Shown: piece by piece, positions 44,060 through 53,345 of the stretch
Layout of the letters: every line of letters starts with the position of its first letter
Numbering within the stretch: the first letter of the stretch is position 1
DNA from: Flavobacterium sp. SUN052
GTDB taxonomy: Bacteria > Bacteroidota > Bacteroidia > Flavobacteriales > Flavobacteriaceae
Assembly (NCBI RefSeq): GCF_028867935.1
Contig: NZ_JAPQNS010000023.1
Coordinates: 1 to 64,000, forward strand
Length of the DNA stretch: 64,000 bases
Direction of reading: 5' to 3'
Translations under genes and position numbers: made by a program
Notes under the pieces: model-generated
What the model was told of the DNA's origin: nothing
The model's database searches: none
The model's input: only the letters and a program-made list of their open reading frames with translations

Positions 44060-44521
44060 ATGGTTGATTCCCAGGCTATTGAGAGTACCCCCGTTTACAA
44101 CGCTATGAAAGTTGAGTTAGTGCGGGTGGATGATGCATTCCATTTTGAGGCTACCGGAACGGCTGGTGTAGCCCTTCACATCGACGGTGCTACCGACATT
44201 GGTGGCCATAACCTGGGGGCTCGTCCTATGGAGATGCTCCTAATGGGCCTGGCCTCGTGTAGTGCCATTGACGTGGTCCTGATTCTGAACAAGCAAAAAC
44301 AGGTTATCGACGATTTCCGGCTGTCCGTGGAGGGCTTGCGCGAAAAAGGAGTAGTTCCGAATCCCTTCCAGAAAATCCATATCACCTACAAGCTCACTGG
44401 CAAGCTCGATCCTAATCGGGTAAAACGCGCTGTTGACCTGTCGATGGATAAATATTGCTCAGCCACAGCGCAGCTCCGCCCCACCGCTGAGATTACGTAT
44501 TCGATTGAGATTACCGAGTAA
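44060..44521 (+). CDS. OsmC/Ohr-family peroxidase-like protein
   Basis: 153 residues. The catalytic cysteine pair is Cys67 in MGLASCSAIDVV and Cys133 in DKYCSATAQLRP, as in OsmC and YhfA proteins that reduce organic hydroperoxides. The segment PMEMLLMGLASC is the usual lead-in. Stand-alone with its own leader. Confidence 0.88.
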   Translation: MVDSQAIESTPVYNAMKVELVRVDDAFHFEATGTAGVALHIDGATDIGGHNLGARPMEMLLMGLASCSAIDVVLILNKQKQVIDDFRLSVEGLREKGVVPNPFQKIHITYKLTGKLDPNRVKRAVDLSMDKYCSATAQLRPTAEITYSIEITE

Positions 44522-44540
44522 GCTTTTTTGAGGGGATCAC

Positions 44541-45030
44541 ATGTTTATGGGATGGCGGGGGGCATTCAGTGATTGTTTGCAAGCCAATGATCAGGTGTTC
44601 CAGTTGCAGCCCAACGTGGTGCTAATTGAAATTGACCTATCCGGCCGCGCCGGTATTCAGGCAGTTACGAGCCTGCACCGCGAATTTCCAACTGCGAGTG
44701 TATCTGGTTTATTTACTTAAGCGAACGCCACCTGATCAGTTGATCGAGGCTATCCAAGCTGTTTACCTGAGGGGCGCTCCTATGTCGCCAAGTGTGGCTA
44801 GCAAAGTCATTTCCTCCTTTCCCGCGCGTGCCACTCAGGCCGCCGATCTGGACCAACTCACCAGCCTCGAAAGCCAGGTGCTGCATTATCTGACTAAGGG
44901 AATGAGTTACAAACTCGTGGCTGCTGAGCTGAGTATCAGCATCGAAACCGTTCAAACACACATCAAGCGCATTGACGAGAAACTACACGTTCATTCGGTG
45001 AACGAAGCAGTGGCCAAATACCGACCGTAG
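44541..45030 (+). pseudogene. Broken NarL-type response regulator (frameshift plus deletion)
   Basis: Two frames together make one response regulator. In the first (ATG 44541, stop TAA 44718) a receiver segment is readable: QPNVVLIEIDLSGRAGIQAV followed by TSLHREFPTASV. In the second (open from 44626, stop at 45030) the rest continues: VYLLKRTPPDQLIEAIQAVY, then the LuxR helix-turn-helix (LTSLESQVLHYLTKGMSYKL, IETVQTHIKRIDEKL). About 20 residues between FPTASV and YLLKR, normally the beta4-alpha4 region, are missing at the join (near 44697-44712). The phospho-acceptor position has Glu (LIEIDL) rather than Asp. The N-terminal part of the receiver is also gone. A C-terminal DNA-binding protein could still be made from 44626, but as a two-component regulator it is dead. 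Confidence 0.75.
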
Positions 45031-45132
45031 CTGACAGGCTTTTACTTAGTTGATCAACCTTTCATCAAAGTGAGCGCAATAGGCAAATATTTTGTCTATC
45101 AATAGTTTACTTTGCCATGAGATTCCATTGGT

Positions 45133-48100
45133 ATGATCCATCTAAAGCGGTTTGTTTGCTGGTTAGTTCTTCTAGTGAGTTTTTGGCAAGCCACATCGGG
45201 CCAGGCGCAATGTCCGTTACCTACGCCGTCGATTTGGCTTTCGCAGGTCAACTCGCCTGTTGCAGCAGTAGGCACGTTTTGCCGGGGTGAGCAGGTTCAA
45301 CTTAACGCCATACCTACTCAACCAAACAGTCGCTACCAATGGAAACGGGATGGCAATACAATTGCGGGTGCCACCACCGCTACACTGGTTGTCAATCAGA
45401 ACGGGCTCTATTCGATCAGTATTGAATCGGCAGCCTGTCCAAACCCTGTTACGTCCACACCCATCACGATAACAGTTCAGGACTGTACACCCACCGGTAA
45501 GGTACGAATTCGGGGGGGCGCTTTGGAAGAAGACATCAACGATAACCTACAGATTTACCGAACGGCTAGTATCCGCCTTTCGCTGTATGGCTATGTCACT
45601 GAAAAAACGCAGTACCCGCTCTCTGTGAGCGCCTACATCTACCGCAAACGCGACAATACCCTGATTCGTACCGTTACGATGCAGCGGAGTTCGCAAATCG
45701 AAAACGTATGGCCGGGACCGCCCGCCTGCGGCAACGATTCGACCCGCTTACAGGACATTTATTACTTCTACAATATGCCCTACGAGCCAGGTGTATTCAA
45801 CGACACAAATGGCTATTATATCACAACAGCTCCGGTTTGCTGCCGCGAAGTATCCGACAACCTGCCGGGGGGCGAAGGAGCCGTACACTACATGGAATTT
45901 GCGGCTCATTCCCGGTACGCACCCATCCAGGCGAGGACCGTATTTGTCCCTGAAATGTATCTTCCCTATTGGCTGGAAACCTGCTCCGGGAAGCCCGTTG
46001 TCAGCCGACATGCCATTGACCTCTCATCGGCCAATATAAAAACCGCCCGCTACTCTTTTGTGCCCGCGCTGACGAGTCTTACTACAGCTCCTAGTTACCA
46101 GTTAGCTCCGATGGCTCCCGGCTTTTCTGCCGCTAATTTTACCGGCAACACGTCCACCAACGGTCTGACGATCAACGCCACAACAGGGGTTATTTCGGGT
46201 AGCCCCGAATGGCCGGGTCGTTACACTTACGTGGTTCGGGCAGAACTTCTTCAGGGTACTGATGTAGTAGGCGAAATCCGGCAGGAGATCAATATGGAAG
46301 TGAAAGACTGTGATAATGCCAAACCCACGCTATTTGCCTCGGCACTGCACGACTCTACCCAGCAGGTATCGCCGAGTTTTTGCGGAGGGCAAAGTCTGCA
46401 ACTCAATGCGAGGGGGGTGTCGGCGGGCGGGCAGTTGCAATGGCAGCGCGACGGAGCGGCTATAACGGGCGCTACAGCTACTACCCTGTTGGTGAATCAG
46501 GCCGGGCGGTATACGCTAACGGTGATCAAACAGGGCGCATGTCCACCATTGGTGCTATCGGATGTACTGACCGTGACGGCCACCTCCCCTACCGTCAGTG
46601 TCTCGCTGATTGCTCCACCTGCCTGCCCCAATCAGCCGGTTCTACTGGAAGTTACTACTGCCTCCATAGCCCGGTCGTATGAGTGGCACCTCAACGGCAG
46701 CCCTGTTCTGTCGACAACAGCCACGACATTCGCCACAACCAAGGCAGGGAGTTATAATGTCCAGCTGACAGATATAGCTGGTTGTACAGCCCTGTCGTCA
46801 GCCCTGCTTGTAAGCACCACGCTTACGCCACAAACAGTCAAGATGATTCAGGAACAACGCCCCGGCGCGGCCCTTTGCAGGGGACTAGGGCAATACCTTC
46901 GGGCGGAGACATCGGCTACCGTAGACCGGTACGACTGGTTTCGGGATGGGACGCTGCTGACCGATGTTACGTCGGTATCGCTGGAGCCTGACTTGGGCGG
47001 TGTTTACACCGTCAGAATCACCACCGCTGCCGGTTGCACGGCCATCTCCGACGCTTTGCCCCTCCCCGACCCGCTTCCTCCCCCTACCTTACAGCTACAA
47101 GCATCGGGGCAAACCATTTGTCCGGGCCAAACCGCCGTTGTGCAAACGGTTCCCAATCCAAAGTTTACGTACCAGTGGACTCGCAACGGGCAACCAATTA
47201 ACGGGGCTACACTTTTCTCGTATGGTCTCTCGCAACCGGGCGAGTACGCCGTTCAGGTGACCGATGCCGTGGGTTGCTCGGTTGTTGTAGGCCCACTCTC
47301 TGTTTCGGCCAGTACGGGGCCCAGTGTGCAGATTACGGGCGACAAACAGATTTGCCAGCTGGCCACGGCACCCCTGACAGCAACGGGCTCGCCCGACATT
47401 ACGACGTATGAATGGTTTTTAAACGGTATTCCCGCAACGGCCAATTCAGCCACGCTGGTTGCCAATCAGGGGGGCACTTATCGTGTGCGGGTTACCGATG
47501 TAACGGGGTGTACAGCGATATCGCCAGATTGGGTACTGACGGTTATTGACAAGATTTCGGTGCAGATGGTGACCTCGAACTCCGCTTGCGCCAACGAACC
47601 CGCCATTACACTACAGGCCAGTCCACCAGGGGGCGTTTTTAGTGGGTGGGGAGTTACAGGTAACCAATTCTATCCAGCGATTGCAGGACCGGGAATACAC
47701 CCTGTCACGTACACGTTAACGGGGGTAACAACCTGCCAGAGCGGTACGGCTCAACAATCGGTGACGGTATACGCTCCGCCCGTCATGTCAATGGTACCAC
47801 CTGTTTCAGTCAACAAAGGCAGCACGGTGGAACTGTCTGGGCCAGTTGGCAACGGCTACCAATACAGTTGGGGACCACCCACCGGTTTATCCAATCCAAC
47901 AATCCGTAACCCGATAGCTTCGCCCAGCGAATCAACTATTTACAACTTATTGATTCGCGATGCGATGGGCTGTGAAGCTAGTGGCGATTATGCAGTGGAA
48001 GTGACCCGACAACTGTTTTTCCCGGATGCTTTTACACCCAACGGTGACGGCACAAACGATGTCTGGGAACTGTTTGGCGTAAAGGCATTTTCGGAGATTG

Positions 48101-48276
48101 AAGTAACAATTTTCAACCGATGGGGCACAGTTATCTTCTATTCCGAAGGCTACGAGCAGCCGTTTGCCGGTGTCGATGCCACTGGTTCCCCATTACCAGG
48201 GGGCATCTATACGTATCTGATTGCCTATGACACGCCCCGCCACACCCAGCGGGGTACATTGATGCTGATTCGCTGA
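45133..48276 (+). CDS. Giant Ig-like protein with T9SS type B (gliding-type) C-terminal domain
   Basis: 1047 residues: signal peptide (about 1-24), then repeated Ig/PKD-like domains whose boundaries show WxRDGxxIxGAT...LxVxQxGxYTxxVT (e.g. QWQRDGAAITGATATTLLVN, WTRNGQPINGATLFSYGL). A cadherin-like/He_PIG segment occupies about 300-395. The final 85 residues, LFFPDAFTPNGDGTNDVWEL to GTLMLIR, are the CHU_C/T9SS type B sorting domain. It is expected at the cell surface or in the medium. The start at 45133 is preceded by TACTTTG, a near-promoter sequence at 45108-45114. Confidence 0.85.
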   Translation: MIHLKRFVCWLVLLVSFWQATSGQAQCPLPTPSIWLSQVNSPVAAVGTFCRGEQVQLNAIPTQPNSRYQWKRDGNTIAGATTATLVVNQNGLYSISIESAACPNPVTSTPITITVQDCTPTGKVRIRGGALEEDINDNLQIYRTASIRLSLYGYVTEKTQYPLSVSAYIYRKRDNTLIRTVTMQRSSQIENVWPGPPACGNDSTRLQDIYYFYNMPYEPGVFNDTNGYYITTAPVCCREVSDNLPGGEGAVHYMEFAAHSRYAPIQARTVFVPEMYLPYWLETCSGKPVVSRHAIDLSSANIKTARYSFVPALTSLTTAPSYQLAPMAPGFSAANFTGNTSTNGLTINATTGVISGSPEWPGRYTYVVRAELLQGTDVVGEIRQEINMEVKDCDNAKPTLFASALHDSTQQVSPSFCGGQSLQLNARGVSAGGQLQWQRDGAAITGATATTLLVNQAGRYTLTVIKQGACPPLVLSDVLTVTATSPTVSVSLIAPPACPNQPVLLEVTTASIARSYEWHLNGSPVLSTTATTFATTKAGSYNVQLTDIAGCTALSSALLVSTTLTPQTVKMIQEQRPGAALCRGLGQYLRAETSATVDRYDWFRDGTLLTDVTSVSLEPDLGGVYTVRITTAAGCTAISDALPLPDPLPPPTLQLQASGQTICPGQTAVVQTVPNPKFTYQWTRNGQPINGATLFSYGLSQPGEYAVQVTDAVGCSVVVGPLSVSASTGPSVQITGDKQICQLATAPLTATGSPDITTYEWFLNGIPATANSATLVANQGGTYRVRVTDVTGCTAISPDWVLTVIDKISVQMVTSNSACANEPAITLQASPPGGVFSGWGVTGNQFYPAIAGPGIHPVTYTLTGVTTCQSGTAQQSVTVYAPPVMSMVPPVSVNKGSTVELSGPVGNGYQYSWGPPTGLSNPTIRNPIASPSESTIYNLLIRDAMGCEASGDYAVEVTRQLFFPDAFTPNGDGTNDVWELFGVKAFSEIEVTIFNRWGTVIFYSEGYEQPFAGVDATGSPLPGGIYTYLIAYDTPRHTQRGTLMLIR

Positions 48277-48511
48277 GGCTCCTGCCTTCATATGGGCCAT
48301 AGGACTAGAAAACGGCAGGTCGCTATCGCAGGAAAATAATCGGCTGGTGGGACTCGTAGAAAGAGTAGACAAAGTTCTCCTAGACGCCTGTAATAACTCT
48401 GTCCATAACCTAGTTACCGCTCCCTCAATCATTTAGACCCAGTGTTATGGTTTGGTGTACTTTCCCGACTAATAGGTAGAAAATAGCGCTAACCATTACA
48501 ACCTCAATGCC

Positions 48512-50932
48512 ATGAAACACTTTTTCCACATTAGTTTGGCCCGGCTATGGCTGGGAATCGTTTGCCTGTTGCTCACCTCCAGGGCGGGTATGGCGCAGTT
48601 GCAACTCACTAATCAGCCTGTTAACCCTACGCCTGGCACCACCCGCCCGAGTTTGGCCAATGCGCGGGTGGTCGCAGGAAAACTCTATTTCCAGGCCACA
48701 TCGCCAAGCAGTTCAAACGGCGAACTGGCCGTGACTGATGGTACTGCCGCTGGCACATCGTTGCTCCGAAGCACTACGCCCGTGCCCCGGCAGTTGGGTG
48801 AGCCACGAGGCTTTACCGAGTTTAACGGACGGGTTTATTTCTCAGCTAACGATGGAGCCAACGGGCGTGAGCTCTGGGCGACGGATGGGACCAGCGCTGG
48901 TACCCAGTTAGTGAGAGATATTCGACCCGGCGCAGGCGACAGCAACCCAGTGCAGTTGGCCGTTGTTAATGGTAAACTGTATTTCATTGCCACCGGTCCG
49001 GGTTTAGTGCCGGAGATTTGGGTGAGTGATGGCACCGAAGCGGGTACGCGAGCCTTGAGCAGTGCGCTCGGCATTTCGTTAGGAACAACCGTTCGGGAGA
49101 TTGCCGCGGTAGGGAACAAACTGTTCTACGCCACACAAACTAACGATTTGTGGGTGACCGACGGAACCGCTGCTGGCACCCGTTTTCTGAAAGGAGGACC
49201 TCTTACACCAGCTATCCCCGATGGACCACGCTATTTCGCCGGATTAAACCAGCTGACCAGTTACGATGGGCGGCTGATGTTCCGGGGCAATGTGATTCCT
49301 ATCTATGAAGACGAACCCTGGATCAGCGATGGCACTCCCGAAGGTACCAATGTGATCGATATTGTACCGGGTCCGCTGGGCTCGTTTCCGTCAAATCCGT
49401 TTGTATATTTCAGCGGCCGAATGTTTTTTACGACAGGTTTGCCCAGTGCGGCTTTGCGGGCAAGCGATGGCACTTTGGCCGGTACGCAGATCATTAAAAC
49501 TGGTTTCGCCACCAACATTACCCCATTCAACGGGCGGCTATACTTTACGCTCAATCAACGCGAACTCTGGTCTACCGACGGAACCGCAGCGGGCACCCAG
49601 CTCGTCCGTGATTTCAGCCAGGGGAGCATCCTTCCAGACCCCAACGGCCTGATCGTTTCCAACAACAAACTATATCTGCTCACTGTCCCAACGTTTCCGA
49701 GCAGCGGTCGAACACTTTGGGAAAGCGATGGCACCACTGCCGGAACAAAGGCTGTACCCATGCAAACCACTCTGTTCGGGCGGGCCATCAACGCCATAAA
49801 CCTCAACGATCAGGTGCTATTCACCAGTGGCAACGATTTTTCGTCCGACGTTCAATTGTTCAAAGTCACGCCCCCAGCTCCCCCAACTGTCGTTTCTTTC
49901 CCCGACCGAACAGGAACGGTAGGTGAGTATTATTTCCAAAGCATTGCCTCTATCGTGCCCTCGTCGGGTCCGGCTTCGTACCAGATGGCAGGTTTGCCCC
50001 CCGGTCTGGTCTTCGATGGGGGATCAGGTGGGTTAATTGGCGGGACACCAACTACGGCCGGGGTTTATTCGGTCACGTATTCCGTTACGAATATGTTCGG
50101 GATTATCATCGGGATAAGCTATTTCAACTTCATTATCAACCCGGCGGGCGGGGGAAGTGCCGCTTTCGCACTCTCCGCCCCCATTTATGATTGTGGGTCG
50201 GGTGCGTTCACACTCCGCACATCGGGTGGTAACGGCTCGCTCATTGAGTATCAGATTCCCGGCATTACCGATTGGACAAGCAACCCTGTGGGCATCATCC
50301 CTACCCACATCAGGCAGGACGCCAACAGTATGCCCTTGATGTTGCGGGCACGGCAGGGCGGCACCATTGTAGGAATGACATTTAATTTTGTTACGGCCTG
50401 TGGTGGGTCGGGCGGAGGTACGTTACAGCTTCTGGCTCCCACCTATAACTGCGCTACCGGGGCTATTACTTTCAACACGAGTGGAGGCAACGGTTCACCC
50501 ATTACGTTTACTGCCCCCGGCATTCAGCGGGCGTCGGCTACCAGCAACACCGGCACCGTGGAAGCCGGTCTTCGGGCCGATCCTAAACTGATCGTGATTT
50601 CGGCCACACAAAACGGTGTTAGTGCCACGTACACCTTTAACCCGGCCTGTTTGAGTTTGCGGCAGGCTGCTGAACTCGAGAACAGTCTGAGCGTTCGCGT
50701 ACTGGGGAACCCAGTAGTAGGCAAGCAGGTAGACGTTGAGATTAGTGGTGCGGAGGGACAGCCAGTGACGGTACAGCTGATAGATACACAGGGACGCCCA
50801 CTGACCGAGGAAGTGATTAAACAGGCTACTAAAACAGAACGCCGAACTTTACCGATGAACGGCGCACCGGGCGTGTATTTAGTACGGGTGAACACCCCTA
50901 CGCAAAGCCAAACGATCAAAATTATGCACTAA
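48512..50932 (+). CDS. ELWxxDGT-repeat T9SS type A cargo protein
   Basis: 806 residues with a signal peptide (ending GMAQ). Eight repeats of about 40-55 residues span residues 60-440; each holds (E/D)LWxTDGTxAGTxL(V/I) (ELWATDGTSAGTQLV, EIWVSDGTEAGTRAL, DLWVTDGTAAGTRFL, ELWSTDGTAAGTQLV). An Ig-like He_PIG segment (AGLPPGLVFDGGSGGLIGGT) and two copies of a 70-residue AP(I/T)Y(D/N)C...TSGGNGS domain follow. The end is a T9SS type A sorting domain (RVLGNPVVGKQVDVEI to QTIKIMH). It is related in layout to the protein at 30414-32948 but is normal in base composition. Confidence 0.82.
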   Translation: MKHFFHISLARLWLGIVCLLLTSRAGMAQLQLTNQPVNPTPGTTRPSLANARVVAGKLYFQATSPSSSNGELAVTDGTAAGTSLLRSTTPVPRQLGEPRGFTEFNGRVYFSANDGANGRELWATDGTSAGTQLVRDIRPGAGDSNPVQLAVVNGKLYFIATGPGLVPEIWVSDGTEAGTRALSSALGISLGTTVREIAAVGNKLFYATQTNDLWVTDGTAAGTRFLKGGPLTPAIPDGPRYFAGLNQLTSYDGRLMFRGNVIPIYEDEPWISDGTPEGTNVIDIVPGPLGSFPSNPFVYFSGRMFFTTGLPSAALRASDGTLAGTQIIKTGFATNITPFNGRLYFTLNQRELWSTDGTAAGTQLVRDFSQGSILPDPNGLIVSNNKLYLLTVPTFPSSGRTLWESDGTTAGTKAVPMQTTLFGRAINAINLNDQVLFTSGNDFSSDVQLFKVTPPAPPTVVSFPDRTGTVGEYYFQSIASIVPSSGPASYQMAGLPPGLVFDGGSGGLIGGTPTTAGVYSVTYSVTNMFGIIIGISYFNFIINPAGGGSAAFALSAPIYDCGSGAFTLRTSGGNGSLIEYQIPGITDWTSNPVGIIPTHIRQDANSMPLMLRARQGGTIVGMTFNFVTACGGSGGGTLQLLAPTYNCATGAITFNTSGGNGSPITFTAPGIQRASATSNTGTVEAGLRADPKLIVISATQNGVSATYTFNPACLSLRQAAELENSLSVRVLGNPVVGKQVDVEISGAEGQPVTVQLIDTQGRPLTEEVIKQATKTERRTLPMNGAPGVYLVRVNTPTQSQTIKIMH

Positions 50933-50944
50933 TCAAGCATAATT

Positions 50945-50978
50945 CAGCCCGCCAGATCGCTATTGATCTGACGGGCTG
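50945..50978. terminator. Terminator shared by convergent genes
   Basis: 14-bp arms (CAGCCCGCCAGATC / GATCTGACGGGCTG, one mismatch) around a 6-nt loop, between the T9SS cargo gene and a convergent small gene. No long T run. Confidence 0.65.
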
Positions 50979-51013
50979 AGTTCACTCTCTCATCACGTTT
51001 ATACCGTGGTAGT

Positions 51014-51247
51014 TTATTGCAATGGCACCGCTTTTCGGAGTAAATCTTTGCGAACTTTTTCGGCTGCCGCCAGATCTGTCAGACTTACACCCAGTTGCTT
51101 TCTGAGCGTCGGTGACGTGTCGAGAAACTCGCGGGCGATCTGGATTAATAAAGCCGCCGTGGCCGCGCCATTCGTTTTCCGGCGTGATGTACGGGCGGTT
51201 GCAGTTGTATTGTAAACGGCGGAATGATTCAGTTTCAAAAAGTCCAT
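51014..51247 (-). CDS. Small hypothetical protein
   Basis: 77 residues, basic and helical (ARTSRRKTNGAATAALLIQI, SLTDLAAAEKVRKDLLRK), no signal or membrane segment. A plus-strand frame of similar length (51006-51215) overlaps but is less protein-like. The preceding AT-rich spacer could contain its promoter. No family recognised. Confidence 0.45.
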   Translation of the reverse strand: MDFLKLNHSAVYNTTATARTSRRKTNGAATAALLIQIAREFLDTSPTLRKQLGVSLTDLAAAEKVRKDLLRKAVPLQ

Positions 51248-51373
51248 ACAGGGGCGATATTGGTTGTTTATGCTCTACTAATAGAACAAAAATGAGCCAA
51301 CTTTCAGCACGAAAAACGGACTTTTTTGCACACAGAATTGATGATTTATAGGCACTTTCAGACCTTTTAGAGT

Positions 51374-53278
51374 TTAGTTGGCCAGCACGCCAATTTTCAA
51401 AAAACTAGCTCCCTGTTTACCGTGATATACCCGGTGGGTAGCCTTCTGATAGTCGGATTCTTTGGCGCTAAAAATGGGCACAAACGTCTGTGGATTTCGG
51501 TCGCTCCAGGGGAAACAGGAACTTTGAACCTGCACCATAAGCCGATGCCCTTTTTTGAATGTGTGCAACACATCCTGCAACTCTACAGTGACCTGCGTTG
51601 GCTGATTGGGCGTAAACGGAGCGGGCTTACTGACATTGTTACGATAGCGTCCCCGAATTATCTCACTACGAATCAACTGCTGATAGTTGCCATAAACTAC
51701 ATCCGGTTTTTTAGGATTCTGTGGAGCATCCGGTGGATACACGTCAATAACTTTCACCACCCAGTCGGCATCGGTGCCTGTGGTCGACACGGTAAGTTGA
51801 GCGACGATTGGCCCGGCCAGGGTCAGGTCTTCGGTGAGGGCGTCGGTTTGAAACGTCAGCACATCGGGTCGCGATGAGGCAAATCGCTGATCTTCGACCA
51901 TGTATTCCGCCGAGAACCCATCATTGATCTTACTGGAAAATGGCACTGGGTGAGCCGGGTCCGACGGAAATTCGGAATAGGGAGCCCCCGTTGCCAATGG
52001 GGTAAAGCTGAGTTTGCCGCTACCGCCCAGGTACAGTTGTTTTTGCGCCGTTCCAGCGGGCGGGTACGTATCGAACGAACGCCAGCGATTAGAGCCGGTT
52101 TCAAACAAGGTAGCTTCGGGTAAGCCCAAAGGAGTGGCTTCGTTGAAGAGGTAATGCCTGAAAAATTTAGCTTCGATATTCTCCTGATAGTAAGGCGACG
52201 TTTTGGACCCAAAATCCTGATCGGCCAGTGTTTGACCCGATGTGCCAGCCCAACCGCCGTGTACCCAGGGACCTACCACAAAGATGTTCTGAATGCCGGG
52301 GTTCTGTTTTTCGATGGCCTTGTAGGTATTAAACGTGCCGTATAAATCCTGCTCATCGTACCAGCCACCCACAACCATAACGGCCGGTTTGATGCCTTTC
52401 AGATGCGGCAGAATGTTCCGCTTCTTCCAGTGTTCGTCGTAGTCAGGATGTTCGAAATTTTCGTGGTAGTATTTGTTCCGGCCCTTGTAAAACTGGCTTT
52501 CCGAGTTGGCTGTTGGCCCCATGTTCAGGTAGTAATGGTAGCCATCGGGATCGTTGATGTCGAATAGCGCTGGTGGGTTTTGCTTCGTTGGCTGTTTATG
52601 TTCCTGAAAAAACGTGTAAAAGCCGAAGTTGGCTGCTATCATAAACGCCCCGTTATGAAACGCGTCGTCGCGCCAGAGGTCGGCCATGGGGGCTTGTGGA
52701 GAGGAAGCTTTTAGTGCCGGGTGTCCCGATACCGATCCGGCAGAGGCAAAAAAGCCGGGATAACTAATGCCCCATTGGCCCACATTACCATTATTGGCCG
52801 GAACATTTTTCAATAACCAGTCGATGGTATCATACGTGTCCGACGCTTCATCATGGTCAGCGGTTCCTTTTTTCACATCCACATGCGGGGTCATTTCTAC
52901 AAACGTTCCTTCCGATGCCCAGCGTCCACGAACATCCTGATAAACAACAATGTAGTTTTCGCGCAGCATAAAGGGATTGGCACCAACGCGCCGACGGAAA
53001 CGATCCGTGCCATAGGGCTGGCAGCTATAAGGCGTCCGCTGCATAATGATCGGATGCTTTACAGTCTGGTCTTTCGGTGCGTAAACCTGCGTAAACAGCT
53101 TGGTACCATCGCGCATGGGCACCATGTATTCAAATTTCTGGTAATTCTCCCGCACATAAGCCGAGTCTTGAGCGGCCGTGAACGGGTAAGGCTGGGCCGA
53201 CGCTTTGGTTGCGGGTAGCGATGATTGAGCAACGGCAAAAACCGGGATCAGCAACAGGAGTGTAAGTAGTGTTTTCAA
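51374..53278 (-). CDS. Second secreted CocE/NonD-family hydrolase
   Basis: 634 residues, clear paralogue of the protein at 1507-3450 along its whole length. Signal peptide 1-18 (LIPVFAVAQS). Nucleophile Ser172 in WGISYPGFFAS; aspartate in VGGWYDEQDLYG; histidine in VGPWVHGGW; C-terminal jelly-roll domain. It lacks the Ala/Lys insert of the first copy and has a cleaner TADHDEASDTYDTIDWLL linker. The reading frame begins with TTG (53276-53278) at the start of the signal peptide, with an in-frame stop upstream and no ATG, so TTG is the likely start. It is not next to a transporter. Confidence 0.85.
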   Translation of the reverse strand: MKTLLTLLLLIPVFAVAQSSLPATKASAQPYPFTAAQDSAYVRENYQKFEYMVPMRDGTKLFTQVYAPKDQTVKHPIIMQRTPYSCQPYGTDRFRRRVGANPFMLRENYIVVYQDVRGRWASEGTFVEMTPHVDVKKGTADHDEASDTYDTIDWLLKNVPANNGNVGQWGISYPGFFASAGSVSGHPALKASSPQAPMADLWRDDAFHNGAFMIAANFGFYTFFQEHKQPTKQNPPALFDINDPDGYHYYLNMGPTANSESQFYKGRNKYYHENFEHPDYDEHWKKRNILPHLKGIKPAVMVVGGWYDEQDLYGTFNTYKAIEKQNPGIQNIFVVGPWVHGGWAGTSGQTLADQDFGSKTSPYYQENIEAKFFRHYLFNEATPLGLPEATLFETGSNRWRSFDTYPPAGTAQKQLYLGGSGKLSFTPLATGAPYSEFPSDPAHPVPFSSKINDGFSAEYMVEDQRFASSRPDVLTFQTDALTEDLTLAGPIVAQLTVSTTGTDADWVVKVIDVYPPDAPQNPKKPDVVYGNYQQLIRSEIIRGRYRNNVSKPAPFTPNQPTQVTVELQDVLHTFKKGHRLMVQVQSSCFPWSDRNPQTFVPIFSAKESDYQKATHRVYHGKQGASFLKIGVLAN

Positions 53279-53345
53279 CAGAAGGCTGGAATAAAGTTGT
53301 TATTTTGATGCAAAATAGGCTCTAATTAGTCCTCGTTGTACCTGC

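Noticed and set aside
48269..48436. 55-codon plus-strand open frame after the gliding-type protein (LENGRSLSQENNRL...)
   Set aside because: Somewhat coiled-coil-like, but no start codon and short enough to be chance.
51006..51215. 69-residue plus-strand frame
   Set aside because: Overlaps the more protein-like small minus-strand gene and has no supporting signals.
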